A DNA stretch of 64,000 nucleotides from a bacterium (GTDB lineage: Bacteria; Bacillota; Sulfobacillia; UBA995), in NCBI GenBank assembly GCA_031082145.1, contig JAVHLP010000009.1, positions 1-64,000 on the forward strand. The letters run 5' to 3'. The translations under genes were made by a program, and so were the position numbers. Within the stretch, counting starts at the first letter, position 1. Each line of letters starts with the position of its first letter. Under the pieces are notes generated by a model. That model was not told where the DNA came from. It saw only the letters and a list, made by a program, of their open reading frames with translations, and ran no database searches. Positions 26,443-35,356 of the stretch are shown here, piece after piece.

Positions 26443-27162
26443 TTACCCGCCCAGGTAGGCGGCCTGGACACGAGCATCCTCCTTCAAGACTTCGGCTGGC
26501 CCCTCATGGACGATGCGGCCCGCCTGCAGCACGTAGCCCCGACTGGCTACCTCCAGGGCCATGGATGCATTCTGCTCCACCAGCAGGATGCAGACCCCCT
26601 GGCGGTTGATCTCGGCTATCTTGCCGAACACCTGCTCCACGAGCAGGGGAGCCAGGCCCATGGATGGCTCGTCCATCAGCAGCAACTTGGGGTCGGCCAT
26701 TAACGCCCGGCCGATGGACAGCATCTGCTGCTCCCCGCCGCTCAGGGTGCCGGCCATCTGACCGCGTCGCTCCTTCAGGACCGGGAAGAGCGCGAATACC
26801 CGGTCATAGGAGTCGCTCAGGTCTGCGGGGGGGCGGTTGAAGGCCCCCAGCCGGAGGTTGACCTGCACCGAGAGGCGGGGGAACACCCTCCGGCCTTCCG
26901 GCACCTGAACCAGCCCCAGCCGGGCGATGTGATGGGGCTCCAGGGCGTCCGTGCGCCGGCCACCAAAGCTCACCGTCCCCTGGCGCGCCCGCACCAGGCC
27001 GCTGATGGTCATCAAGGTCGTTGACTTTCCGGCGCCGTTCGCCCCCAGGAGGCTAACCACTTCCCCTGGCCGGATCTCCAGCGATATGCCTTCCAGGGCC
27101 CGCACCTGCCCATAGTAGACGGTCAAATCCGATACCTTTAGCAAGGCGTCGCTACTGGTCAC
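26443..27162 (-). CDS. livF: Liv-type ABC importer ATPase (LivF-like), system 1
   Basis: This 239-residue ATPase has Walker A GANGAGKST near residue 40, signature LSGGEQQML and Walker B LLLMDEPS, ending SxxVxxAYLGG as LivF proteins do. Together with livH, livM, livG and livK upstream on the same strand it completes a hydrophobic amino-acid/amide-type importer. It is separated from livG by three redox/cupin genes, an unusual split. Confidence 0.93.
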   Translation of the reverse strand: MTSSDALLKVSDLTVYYGQVRALEGISLEIRPGEVVSLLGANGAGKSTTLMTISGLVRARQGTVSFGGRRTDALEPHHIARLGLVQVPEGRRVFPRLSVQVNLRLGAFNRPPADLSDSYDRVFALFPVLKERRGQMAGTLSGGEQQMLSIGRALMADPKLLLMDEPSMGLAPLLVEQVFGKIAEINRQGVCILLVEQNASMALEVASRGYVLQAGRIVHEGPAEVLKEDARVQAAYLGG

Positions 27163-27198
27163 TGCCGGCCTCCTATCCCCGCCCCATCGCTTCCCCCG

Positions 27199-27537
27199 TC
27201 AGTCGGGAGCGGACAGGACGCACAAGAAGATGAGCGTCTCCGACCCGTTGTTCTTCAGCTGGTGCCGCTGGCCACCGGGAATGTGAATGCAGGTGCCGGC
27301 GGAGATAGGTGTCTCACCGGCGGCGCCGACGGCCAGACCGCTCCCCTGCAGTACATACACGGCGTGCTCGCCGGGGTGTTCGTGCCTGGGGCTGTTGCCG
27401 CCCGGCTGCAGCTCGAAGATGCGCATGTAGCATCGTTTGGGGCCTGTCCGCGGTCCCAGCACCCAGCGGACCTTAAGTCCCCGGCTGCCCGCTTCGGCCT
27501 CCTCCAGCAAAACCTCAGTGTAGTGCCTGATCTCCAT
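27199..27537 (-). CDS. Small cupin-domain protein
   Basis: This 112-residue single-domain cupin has motif 1 GGNSPRHEHPGEHAVYVLQG (His, His, Glu metal ligands) and motif 2 GTCIHIPGGQRHQLKN (His). A metal centre is therefore likely. It starts at ATG 27537, overlapping the ferredoxin stop by one base (TGATG). It may be an isomerase, dioxygenase or ligand sensor for the operon; nothing in the sequence decides between these. Confidence 0.82.
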   Translation of the reverse strand: MEIRHYTEVLLEEAEAGSRGLKVRWVLGPRTGPKRCYMRIFELQPGGNSPRHEHPGEHAVYVLQGSGLAVGAAGETPISAGTCIHIPGGQRHQLKNNGSETLIFLCVLSAPD

Positions 27538-27731
27538 CAGCCCTCGCTCCCTTCCGCCGGCCATGCCAGTGCCTCCTCGGGGCAGTTCTCGATGCAGGTA
27601 CCGCAGGCCACACAGAGATGATCTATCTCCGGCCCCCGCAACGCCAAGGCGACGGCGCCGGCCGGGCAGCGTTGGGCGCACTGCCCGCAGGCCGTACACA
27701 GTCCGGGACACACCGGCTTGGCCACCGTCAT
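27537..27731 (-). CDS. Two-cluster [4Fe-4S] ferredoxin
   Basis: This 64-residue protein has two complete CxxCxxCxxxCP motifs (CTACGQCAQRCP and CVACGTCIENCP), enough for two [4Fe-4S] clusters. It starts at ATG 27731, overlapping the flavoprotein stop (ATGA). A much longer open frame upstream in this phase only shadows the flavoprotein. It is the obvious electron partner of the flavoprotein, an arrangement like AprA/AprB or fumarate reductase subunit pairs. Confidence 0.88.
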   Translation of the reverse strand: MTVAKPVCPGLCTACGQCAQRCPAGAVALALRGPEIDHLCVACGTCIENCPEEALAWPAEGSEG

Positions 27732-29308
27732 CCGGCCATCGCCCCTCCGCCCCGAGGATCCAGGCGCACCACTATCGGTCTCGCTTGCCCGGACTCCGGC
27801 TGCGGGTAGTCCTCCCGGCAATGAGCCCCCCGGCTCTCGGTTCGGGCCATCGCCGATTCCATCGCCAGTCCGAGCAAAGTCAGCATCCACCGCAGTTCCT
27901 GATGCCGGGCGACCAGGCTAGCGCCGGCGGGAAGGCCGCTGAGCGCGCGGCTCAACCCGGCCACACCGGCGATGCCCTCGCGCAGCTGGGGACGGCCGCG
28001 AACAGGCCCCAGGTGACAACCACCGATGGCCATCGCTCGCCGCCTGAGTTCCGCCAGATCGGGACTCGTGGCCGCGGGAGGCTGCCGGGCCGCGGCCAGC
28101 AGCAACCGCGAGGACTCGGGTGGGAACACCGGTGGGCGGGTCTTCGTCCTCGCTGCCAGCCCGGCAGCACCCTGGCCGGCCGCCCGGCCATGCACCAGGC
28201 AGGCGGTCAGGGCGTTGCCGCCGCAGCGATTGGCCCCATGCTGGCCGCCGACCACCTCGCCGGCCGCGAACAAGCCCGGAAGAGCCTGCAGATTCTCATC
28301 CACCGCCACCCCACCCATCGTGAAGTGGGCCAGGGGACGCACCCTCACTCGCTCTCGTCTCCACCCGTAGCGGTCGAGGAGCTGGAGGCATAGCAGGTCG
28401 CTGCCGCCACGGCCGAAGCGCACCCAGGCCGGCCTGCCGGCCTCTCTCTCGTTCGCCAGCACGATCGCCAGCCGGTCCCGGTCCCGAGTGCAGACGTCCT
28501 CCAGGGTCCGACCGGGGAAGTGGGAGGCCAGGAGGTCACCGCCGGCCTCGTCTTCCAGCGCCGTTCCCGCCGGGTAGGGATACGGCAGCGGATAGCTGGG
28601 CAAGTCGGGAGCGTCCAAGCCGACCGGGAAGAACTGGATGAACTCCAAGTCGCGGAGGGCCGCGCCCGCCTCCAAGGCCCAGACCTGGCCGGCGCCGGCG
28701 ACACAAGGCGAGTTGTCGTTGGGCGACAGGCAGCCCGCGTACCCGCCGGTAGCCAGGATGGTGGCGGCGGCGATCACCCGAAAGGCACTCCCGTCCGGCA
28801 GAACTCCGTGGGCCCCCCACACCCGGCCAGTCCTGGTCAGCAAGCCGAGCACCGACGCGCCGGCCAGGACCCGGATCCCGGCCGCGCGAACTAGCTTCAC
28901 CAGGGCCACCGTGAGCGCATGCCCGGGGAGTCCGAAGTCCGGCCCGGACGGCAGCCGGTAATGCCCCCGGCCGAGATAGATCAGTTCAATCCCCGTCTCC
29001 CGGGTCAGCGCGCGGAGTTCCGTTCCGGCCTGGGCGGCCAAGTTGACGGCCAACCCGGGATCGGCCAGTCCCTGTCCAGATGCAAGAGTGGCCCGCGCGT
29101 GATCGCGGGAACTGAAACCATCCCCGGCAGCCAGGAGACCGCCTCCGGCCAGAGAGGTATTTGTCCCCGCACCCAATGGCGCCCGGGACAGGATGACAAC
29201 CGTCGCTCCCGCCCGCGCGGCCGTCAGCGCGCTCCACAACCCGGCCGCTCCGGCCCCCAGTACCGTCACGTCCGCCTTCAACACCAGTTCACCTTGACCC
29301 AATGCCAT
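27728..29308 (-). CDS. FAD-dependent oxidoreductase, fumarate-reductase/L-aspartate-oxidase family
   Basis: This 526-residue flavoprotein has an N-terminal dinucleotide fold (GAGAAG at 18-23), ATGGYAG in the middle, the family's substrate-domain block HFTMGGVAVDENLQ, and AGEVVGGQHGANRCGGNALTACLVHG near the C-terminal side of the FAD site. A terminal helical domain carries MARTESRGAHCREDYP. All are typical of FrdA/SdhA/NadB/AprA proteins. The gene is coupled to a ferredoxin and a cupin inside a Liv operon, so housekeeping NAD synthesis (no nadA/nadC nearby) is unlikely. It may reduce or oxidise the imported substrate. Confidence 0.88.
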   Translation of the reverse strand: MALGQGELVLKADVTVLGAGAAGLWSALTAARAGATVVILSRAPLGAGTNTSLAGGGLLAAGDGFSSRDHARATLASGQGLADPGLAVNLAAQAGTELRALTRETGIELIYLGRGHYRLPSGPDFGLPGHALTVALVKLVRAAGIRVLAGASVLGLLTRTGRVWGAHGVLPDGSAFRVIAAATILATGGYAGCLSPNDNSPCVAGAGQVWALEAGAALRDLEFIQFFPVGLDAPDLPSYPLPYPYPAGTALEDEAGGDLLASHFPGRTLEDVCTRDRDRLAIVLANEREAGRPAWVRFGRGGSDLLCLQLLDRYGWRRERVRVRPLAHFTMGGVAVDENLQALPGLFAAGEVVGGQHGANRCGGNALTACLVHGRAAGQGAAGLAARTKTRPPVFPPESSRLLLAAARQPPAATSPDLAELRRRAMAIGGCHLGPVRGRPQLREGIAGVAGLSRALSGLPAGASLVARHQELRWMLTLLGLAMESAMARTESRGAHCREDYPQPESGQARPIVVRLDPRGGGAMAG

Positions 29309-29332
29309 CTCTCCTGCCGGTGGACTGCCCGG

Positions 29333-30088
29333 TCAGGCTCCCTTCCGCCGGCCCAGGTACGCCTCAATGACCTGGGGATGATTGCGAACCTCCTCCGTAC
29401 TCCCCCTCGCGATGACGCGGCCATGGTTGAGCACCAGGATCTCCTCGGATATGCCCATGACCACGCTCATGTCGTGCTCCACCAGGACAACGGTGATCTT
29501 CAGGTCCTTGACTAGGCCCTGGATGAGTTTCGAGGCCCCCGTCTTCTCGCTGGGATTGAGCCCGGCAGTGGGTTCATCCAGCAAGATCAGCTGGGGCTTG
29601 CCCGCCAGCACCCGGGCGATCTCCAGCCGCCGCTGATCCCCGTAGCTCAGATTGCCCGCGAGTTCCGAGGCCCGGGTGTGCAGGCCCACCCGGTCCAGGC
29701 ATTCCCGGGCCTCCTGCTGCTCGAATGCCCAGTTGCGGCCAAACGGGAGGATGCAGCGGGCGAGCCGGGTCTCGGCCTGGCAATGCTGCCCGGCCAGGAC
29801 GTTCTCAAGCACGGTCATGTTGGCGAACAGGTTGATGTTCTGAAAGGTGCGGTAGATGCCCCGGCGGGCTACCAGGTGAGGCGGCAAGCCGGTGATGTCG
29901 TTACCGTCAAACAGCACTTGCCCTGCCCGGGGCCGGTAGAAACCGCTGATGATGTTGAACAGGGTTGTCTTGCCCGACCCGTTGGGACCGATGACGGAGA
30001 ACAGGGCCTGTGGTCTAACCTCCAGCGACACGCTGTCGAGGGCGACCAGGCCTCCGAAAGTGATGCCGACGCCGTTTACCTGGAGCAC
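29333..30088 (-). CDS. livG: Liv-type ABC importer ATPase (LivG-like), system 1
   Basis: This ATPase of about 251 residues has GPNGSGKTTLFN, the LivG-type extended helical insertion (residues about 95-150), LSYGDQRRLEIARVLA and LILLDEPTAGLNP. I prefer GTG 30088 because it gives the standard LxVxxVxxxFGGLxAL N-terminus. The frame stays open to an ATG at 30142, which would add 18 Pro/Gly-rich residues. It follows livK after a small hairpin. Confidence 0.92.
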   Translation of the reverse strand: MLQVNGVGITFGGLVALDSVSLEVRPQALFSVIGPNGSGKTTLFNIISGFYRPRAGQVLFDGNDITGLPPHLVARRGIYRTFQNINLFANMTVLENVLAGQHCQAETRLARCILPFGRNWAFEQQEARECLDRVGLHTRASELAGNLSYGDQRRLEIARVLAGKPQLILLDEPTAGLNPSEKTGASKLIQGLVKDLKITVVLVEHDMSVVMGISEEILVLNHGRVIARGSTEEVRNHPQVIEAYLGRRKGA

Positions 30089-30137
30089 GCAGACACCACC
30101 CCTGCCAGGGATCGGGCCGGAACGGGGGGCGGTGGCC

Positions 30138-30152
30138 GGCAAGCCCCTTGCC
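30138..30152 (-). terminator. Small intercistronic hairpin behind livK, system 1
   Basis: GGCAAG-CCC-CTTGCC forms a 6-bp stem with a 3-nt loop between the livK stop (30172) and the preferred livG start. Such elements often make the binding protein more abundant than the transport subunits. Confidence 0.35.
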
Positions 30153-30171
30153 CCCCTGTCCGGACCTGGAT

Positions 30172-31326
30172 CTAGTGCGGTGTGACCACGAAGCGACCGT
30201 TTGTGACCTGGATGATGATCGACTTCATGCTCACCTGGTGGTCGGCGCCGAAGTGAATGCCCGTCTGGCCAAAGGCATCCCAGGTACTCTTCCTGATGGC
30301 ATCCCGGACCGCCGTCTTGTCCGCGGTGCCCACTTCCGCCCAGATCGGGGCCAGTACCCTGACGATAGCCTGATAGGTGTTGCTGGCCTGATGTGGGGGA
30401 TCAAGCTGGAAGCGCGCCCGGTACCGCTGGGCAAAGTCGCGCACCTCGGGGTCGTCCACCTCGGCGTTGAACGGTGTCACAGCGTACACGCCCTCGCTGG
30501 CCCCGGGAGCTAAGTCGATGTAGGCCTGCTGCGAGATACCGGTCATGACGATCTTGAGGTCGTTCATCCCCAGATCGCGCGCTTGCAGGGTGATCAGGGA
30601 AACCTCGGGGTAGACGCCGAACAGCCCCAAGGCCTTGGCGCCGCTAGCCCGGATCTTGACCAACTGGGCGGTGAAGTCCTTATCGCCGGTGTTGTAGGGC
30701 TCCACGGTCAGCGGCTTGACCCCAAACATCCGTCCGGCGGCGACAAAGAAATCCTTGCAGCCGGTCCCGTAGTCGCCGGTGTCATGCATCACGGCTATCT
30801 CGGTCAGCTTCAGGGTGTTGATGATGAAGTTGGCCGCCTGCGAAGCGGCGGTGGCGTCACTCTGGTGCAGCCGGAAGGTCCACTGCCGGCCGGGAGCGGT
30901 TATGGCGGGAGTGGAAGCGCTGGTCACGATGAAGGGAACCCCTTCCCGCTCCACGACGGGGATAACCGGCATTGCCAGCGAGGACCAGTTACCGCCGATG
31001 ATCGCATCTACCTTCTGCTGCATGATCAGGGCGTTGACGGCGCTGACGGCCTGAGCCGGAGAAGTCGCGTCGTCTTCCACCACCAGTTTGACTTCGCGAC
31101 CGCCGACTCCGCCGGCAGCATTCAGGTCATCCACCGCCAGCTGGGCGCCCCACCAGATGTGGTTGCCCGATCCCGCCCCGCCGCCGGTCAGGCTGGTGGC
31201 GATGCCGATGATGATCGGGGTCTTCTCCCCCTGGGCCGCCTTCTTGAAAACACAGCCTCCCACCGCCAGCACGAGCGCCAGCCCAATTGCCAGTACCAGA
31301 TACCACCGGTGTGCTCTCCTACTCAT
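30172..31326 (-). CDS. livK: Liv-type substrate-binding lipoprotein, system 1
   Basis: This 384-residue periplasmic-binding-type protein has a lipoprotein signal: a hydrophobic stretch, then LAVGGC with the lipidated Cys25. The mature part starts with IIIGIATSLTGGGAGSG and has INALIMQQKVDAIIGGN-like and YNTGDKDFTAQL blocks of the Leu/Ile/Val-binding family. The ligand is not predictable. In related operons it may be an amino acid, amide, urea or aromatic acid. It provides specificity for the downstream catabolic genes. Confidence 0.93.
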   Translation of the reverse strand: MSRRAHRWYLVLAIGLALVLAVGGCVFKKAAQGEKTPIIIGIATSLTGGGAGSGNHIWWGAQLAVDDLNAAGGVGGREVKLVVEDDATSPAQAVSAVNALIMQQKVDAIIGGNWSSLAMPVIPVVEREGVPFIVTSASTPAITAPGRQWTFRLHQSDATAASQAANFIINTLKLTEIAVMHDTGDYGTGCKDFFVAAGRMFGVKPLTVEPYNTGDKDFTAQLVKIRASGAKALGLFGVYPEVSLITLQARDLGMNDLKIVMTGISQQAYIDLAPGASEGVYAVTPFNAEVDDPEVRDFAQRYRARFQLDPPHQASNTYQAIVRVLAPIWAEVGTADKTAVRDAIRKSTWDAFGQTGIHFGADHQVSMKSIIIQVTNGRFVVTPH

Positions 31327-31368
31327 GCCTCATGCCTCCTCGTGCTCTGTTTCCGAGCCGGGGTGGCT

Positions 31369-32370
31369 TCACCCCGTCCTCACGGTCTGTCTCCCCGCCC
31401 GATCGGCCCCGGCGAACAACCGTTGCCAGAGCTCTTCCAGGTACCCACCGACGCCCTTGGGGAGGAAGATGATGCAACCCAGCAACATCAGTCCGTAGAC
31501 GATCATCCGGTACTCTCTGAGGGCTTTGAGGTACTCCAATCCGAAGGTCAACAGGATGGCGGCCCCCACGACTCCTAGGAGACTGCTCTTGCCGCCCACG
31601 ATGATGACGATCAGGAGGAAGATCGACTCCGCCAGGCTGAAGGCCGGCGGGTCGATGTAGGTGACGTAGTGAGCGTAGAGGCTGCCCGCAATCCCTCCCA
31701 GGCAAGTGCTAATGGCGAAAGCAAGCACTTTGTAGTAGACGGTGTTGATGCCGACCGATCTGGCTGCCACCTCGCTGTCCGCTACCGTCCTCAACACCAC
31801 CCCCACCCTGGAGTTAGTAAGGCGCCAGACGAACAGGATCGTAAGGGCCAGGAACACGACTACAAGCGGGTAGTAAGCTCTGGGCCCGTAAAGGTGCTGC
31901 CCCAGCACCGACGGAGGGGGGATGTTGATAACTCCCATCGGTCCCCCCGTAAGCGAGATCCAGTTCAGGAAGACGAGACGTGCTATCTCGACAAACCCGA
32001 CCGTGATCATCGCCAGGTAGAGGCCGGACACCTTCAAGGACGGCAAACCGAGGCCGATGCCGACCAGCAAGGACACGAGCACCACGGCCGGCAGGCAGTA
32101 CCAGAAGTCCCATCCCAGCCGCGTGGTCAGCAAGGCCGAAGTGTAGGCCCCCACCCCCCAGGCCCCCGCCTGGCCCAGACTCAACTGGCCGGTAAGGCCG
32201 GTGACCACGAACAACCCCAGCGCCAGGATGGCGTATATCCCCGCTATGACCGCCATGTGGGTCACGTAGCGGCTCACGCCCGTCATGGGGAGGGTCACCA
32301 GCCAGGCGACGCCCAGCCAGCCGGCCCCAACCAGGACCCTCCGAACCTCAGACCGCCGCATGGTCAGCAC
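31369..32370 (-). CDS. livM: Liv-type ABC permease (LivM-like), system 1
   Basis: This 333-residue integral membrane protein has about nine to ten helices. It has the LivM landmarks GLFVVTGLTGQLSLGQAGAWGVGAY near the N-terminus and GGKSSLLGVVGAAILL in the C-terminal half, the EAA-like loop contacting the ATPases. Its ATG directly abuts the livH stop. No extra C-terminal domain is present, unlike the LivM of system 2 in this window. Confidence 0.93.
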   Translation of the reverse strand: MLTMRRSEVRRVLVGAGWLGVAWLVTLPMTGVSRYVTHMAVIAGIYAILALGLFVVTGLTGQLSLGQAGAWGVGAYTSALLTTRLGWDFWYCLPAVVLVSLLVGIGLGLPSLKVSGLYLAMITVGFVEIARLVFLNWISLTGGPMGVINIPPPSVLGQHLYGPRAYYPLVVVFLALTILFVWRLTNSRVGVVLRTVADSEVAARSVGINTVYYKVLAFAISTCLGGIAGSLYAHYVTYIDPPAFSLAESIFLLIVIIVGGKSSLLGVVGAAILLTFGLEYLKALREYRMIVYGLMLLGCIIFLPKGVGGYLEELWQRLFAGADRAGRQTVRTG

Positions 32371-33264
32371 CTACACTTTCTCCATGGGGGTGGTTCCTAA
32401 CAGCCCGGCCGGCTTGACCAGGAGGATCACGATCACCACGAAGAACGCTATCGCACTGCGGTAGCCGGCGTGGAGCAGACCCGCCCCGAGGTTCTCCAGG
32501 ACTCCCAGCAGCAGGCCGCCCGCGATGGCGGCGGGGACGTTGCCGATGCCGCCCAGCACGGCGGCGGCGAACCCCTGCAGTCCGTAGAACAGCCCGGAAT
32601 TGAAAGCAACGTAGAGGAGCGGGCCCACCAGCAGCCCGGCCACCGCTCCGGTGACATAGGCCACACAGAAAGTTGAGTAGATGGAGCGTTGCACGTCGAT
32701 CCCCATCATCGCCGCCACCTGCCGGTCCTGAGCCACGGCCCGCATGGCCAACCCCACCCGGGTGTAGTAGAGCAAGGCCTGGAGCAGGAGTACCATCACC
32801 CCGGTGGCGATCAGCATCCAGACATAGAGACCGGGCACCGACAGGCCCCAGAACTTAACCAGACCCCGTGGAAAGAGGGGGAAGAAGATGGGTTCCGTCA
32901 ACCAGACGATCCGGGCCACATTCTCCAGGATGATACCCAACGAGAGAGTGGTGATTAACATGTTCACGCGCAGGAAGGAGGGACTAGAACGCCGGATGAC
33001 CGGGCGGTGCACTGCGGTCTGGATCAGGACAGCCAGACCGGCCATGGTCACTGCCGTGATCACGAAAACGGCCAGCACCAGGGGCACCCCTCCCAGGTAC
33101 CGGCCCAGGACCCGCCAGGCCGCCAGGCCGATGAAGCCCCCGAACATGACCACGTAGCCCTGAGCAAAGTTCAGAAACCCGAGGGCCGCCCAGATCATGC
33201 TGTAACCTACGGCGACCAGCGCGTACACACTGCCAATAGCCAGGCCACCTATGATGTACTGCAT
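32371..33264 (-). CDS. livH: Liv-type ABC permease (LivH-like), system 1
   Basis: This permease of about 297 residues has MQYIIGGLAIGSVYALVAVGYSMIWAALGFLNFAQG at its N-terminus and VLGGIGNVPAAIAGGLLLG in the C-terminal half, both LivH hallmarks. I prefer ATG 33264, which is 8 nt after GAGG; GTG 33270 is the longer option. It is the first gene of the roughly 9.6-kb minus-strand operon running to the SDR genes at 23687. Confidence 0.93.
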   Translation of the reverse strand: MQYIIGGLAIGSVYALVAVGYSMIWAALGFLNFAQGYVVMFGGFIGLAAWRVLGRYLGGVPLVLAVFVITAVTMAGLAVLIQTAVHRPVIRRSSPSFLRVNMLITTLSLGIILENVARIVWLTEPIFFPLFPRGLVKFWGLSVPGLYVWMLIATGVMVLLLQALLYYTRVGLAMRAVAQDRQVAAMMGIDVQRSIYSTFCVAYVTGAVAGLLVGPLLYVAFNSGLFYGLQGFAAAVLGGIGNVPAAIAGGLLLGVLENLGAGLLHAGYRSAIAFFVVIVILLVKPAGLLGTTPMEKV

Positions 33265-33667
33265 TACCACGGCCTCGTCACCCCGCAGACCCTTGTCATC
33301 AGAAACCTCGGCTTCATTCGCTATACTCCCTGAATACTCCTCCCTCGCTATTCGATTGTACCTAAAGCATCCACATTACCACATTCTGTATCGGGTTGCC
33401 GGGCAATATCTATGCCTATGGTCTCGTGTTTCATAAGGCCCAAGGGGTTTGCCACAGGTGAAGTAGGAGAACAGGGGCGAGTCGGGCAGGAAGTAGCAGG
33501 CTGGGTCCGGGGCTGATAGCGGATGGGCTCCTTCGAACGCGGGCTGCGATCCTGCCCAAGGACTCCCCAGCCATGCCCGGAGGGCGGTTACCTCATCGCC
33601 CATGTCCGGCAGGTATCCGATTGAAAACATAGAAAAGACCGACAAGCGATGCCGGGAGGCGGTTGTC
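33265..33667. other. Divergent control region between the two Liv systems
   Basis: Four hundred bases separate livH (leftward) from the acyl-CoA synthetase (rightward). The stretch 33300-33420 is visibly AT-richer than anything nearby and contains several TATA-like elements (on the minus strand TACAAT about 85 nt before livH). It probably holds promoters for both operons. No -35/-10 pair with good spacing could be settled. A minus-strand open frame (33376-33669) has no support. Confidence 0.45.
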
Positions 33668-35356
33668 ATGGCGTGGACGGCCTATGCCGGGAAGCCCTGG
33701 CTCCAGCATTACGAGGGAGTTTCCCCCAACGTGGAAGTGCCCGAGCGGAGCCTGGTGGAGGTCTTCGACGAGGTCACGGGGAGGTTCGCCGGCCAGACCG
33801 CCATCATCTTCTACGGCAACCGGATCCGCTACCGGGAGCTCCGGGATCAGGTCGACCGGCTGGCCACGGCCCTGGTTGACCTGGGGGTCGAGCCGGGCGA
33901 CCGGGTGGCCCTTTACCTTCTGAACAGCCCCCAGTTCGTCATCGCCTACTTCGCGGCTCTGAAAGCGGGGGCCACGATCACCCCCATCAGCCCCGTGTAC
34001 ACCAGCGGCGAGGTGCGGCACCAACTGGCCGACAGCGGGGCCCGGAGCGTGATCTGCCAGGACATCCTGTACGAGAACGTGGCCCGGACGGGCCTGGAAC
34101 TCGACCGCATCATCGTGACCGCCATCGACGAGTACCTGCCGCCGGTGGCCAGGCTACTGGGCAAGAGCGTCATGCGGAGCGCCTTCCAGGGTATGGCCGC
34201 CCCCCGGGGGAGCATCACCGGGCTGCTCCGCTTCTCCGAGCTGTTGGCCCGTTACCCCGCCCATGCGCCGGAGGTCAAGGTGGACCCGGCGCGGGCCCTG
34301 GCCTCCTTGCCGTACACCGGGGGGACCACCGCCGCCCCCAAGGGCGTCATGCTGACCCATCAGAACCTCTTGGCCTGCCATACCGAGGTGTTCGCCCACT
34401 ACTCCTTCCTGGAGGAGGGCAAGGAGACCGGCCTGGCCTTCCTGCCCTTCTATCACATCTACGGCCAGGTGGTGGTCATGCTGGGGACCCTCTTCACCGG
34501 CAGCACCATGGTCCTCTTCACCACCCCCGACATGGACCAGGTCCTGTACGCGTTGGAGAAGTACCGGGCCACCACTTTCTACGGTGTGCCCACCCTGTAC
34601 GAGTTCCTGAAGGAGTACGAGCGGACGGGAAGGGTCGACTGGAAGCGGCTCAAGGTCATCACCTGCGGGGCGGACACCCTGCACGAGGCGACGGTGAAGG
34701 ACTGGGAGCGGCGGACCGGGTCGAGAATCCTGGAGGGCTACGGCATGACCGAGACCTCCGGGGTCAGCCACGTCAACCCGCCGGGGCGGCCCAAGACCGG
34801 CTCCTTCGGAGTCCCCCTGCCCAACATGACGGCGGGGGTGGTCGACCCGGAGAGCAACGCCTTCCTGGACGTGGGCGAGACCGGGGAGCTGGTGGTGGCG
34901 GGCCCGAACATCATGCGGGGGTACTGGAACCGGCCCGAGGAGACACGGGCCACGCTGGTGGAGATGGAGGGGCTGACCTGGCTGAAGACCGGCGACCTGT
35001 GCTCCATGGACGAGGAGGGCTACTTCCACTTCTACGACCGCAAGAAAGACCTGATCAAGCACCGGGGTTACTCCGTGTTCCCCCGGGAGATCGAGGAGAT
35101 CCTGTACCAGCACCCCCAGGTCAAGGCGGTGGGCGTCATCGGCGTGCCCGACCCCCGGGTGGGCCAGACCATCAAGGCCCACATCGTGCTGCAGCCGGAG
35201 GCGAGGGGCAAGGTGACCCCGGAGGAGATGATCGAGTTCTGCCGGGGGAAGCTGGCCCACTACAAGGTGCCCCGGGTGGTTGAGTTCCGGGGCGAGCTGC
35301 CCAAGACCGACGTGGGCAAGATCTCCCGCCGGGAGTTGAGGGAGGAGCTCGAATGA
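33668..35356 (+). CDS. AMP-forming acyl-CoA synthetase/ligase
   Basis: This 562-residue ANL-superfamily enzyme has P-loop YTGGTTAAPKG, then LPFYHIYG, the EGYGMTETSG adenylate-binding motif, the KTGDL Asp that binds ribose, YDRKKDLIKHRGYSVFPREIEE, and the C-terminal catalytic Lys in PKTDVGKISRREL. All catalytic elements are present. ATG 33668 is preceded by GGGAGG; the open frame extends 22 codons upstream without a site. The stop overlaps livG (ATGA). Co-operonic Liv genes suggest an imported carboxylic acid (fatty or aromatic) as substrate. Confidence 0.92.
   Translation: MAWTAYAGKPWLQHYEGVSPNVEVPERSLVEVFDEVTGRFAGQTAIIFYGNRIRYRELRDQVDRLATALVDLGVEPGDRVALYLLNSPQFVIAYFAALKAGATITPISPVYTSGEVRHQLADSGARSVICQDILYENVARTGLELDRIIVTAIDEYLPPVARLLGKSVMRSAFQGMAAPRGSITGLLRFSELLARYPAHAPEVKVDPARALASLPYTGGTTAAPKGVMLTHQNLLACHTEVFAHYSFLEEGKETGLAFLPFYHIYGQVVVMLGTLFTGSTMVLFTTPDMDQVLYALEKYRATTFYGVPTLYEFLKEYERTGRVDWKRLKVITCGADTLHEATVKDWERRTGSRILEGYGMTETSGVSHVNPPGRPKTGSFGVPLPNMTAGVVDPESNAFLDVGETGELVVAGPNIMRGYWNRPEETRATLVEMEGLTWLKTGDLCSMDEEGYFHFYDRKKDLIKHRGYSVFPREIEEILYQHPQVKAVGVIGVPDPRVGQTIKAHIVLQPEARGKVTPEEMIEFCRGKLAHYKVPRVVEFRGELPKTDVGKISRRELREELE

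Noticed and set aside
33376-33669. 97-codon minus-strand open frame in the divergent Liv control region
   Set aside because: No ribosome site, no recognisable features, and it would run through the promoter region of the acyl-CoA synthetase gene.
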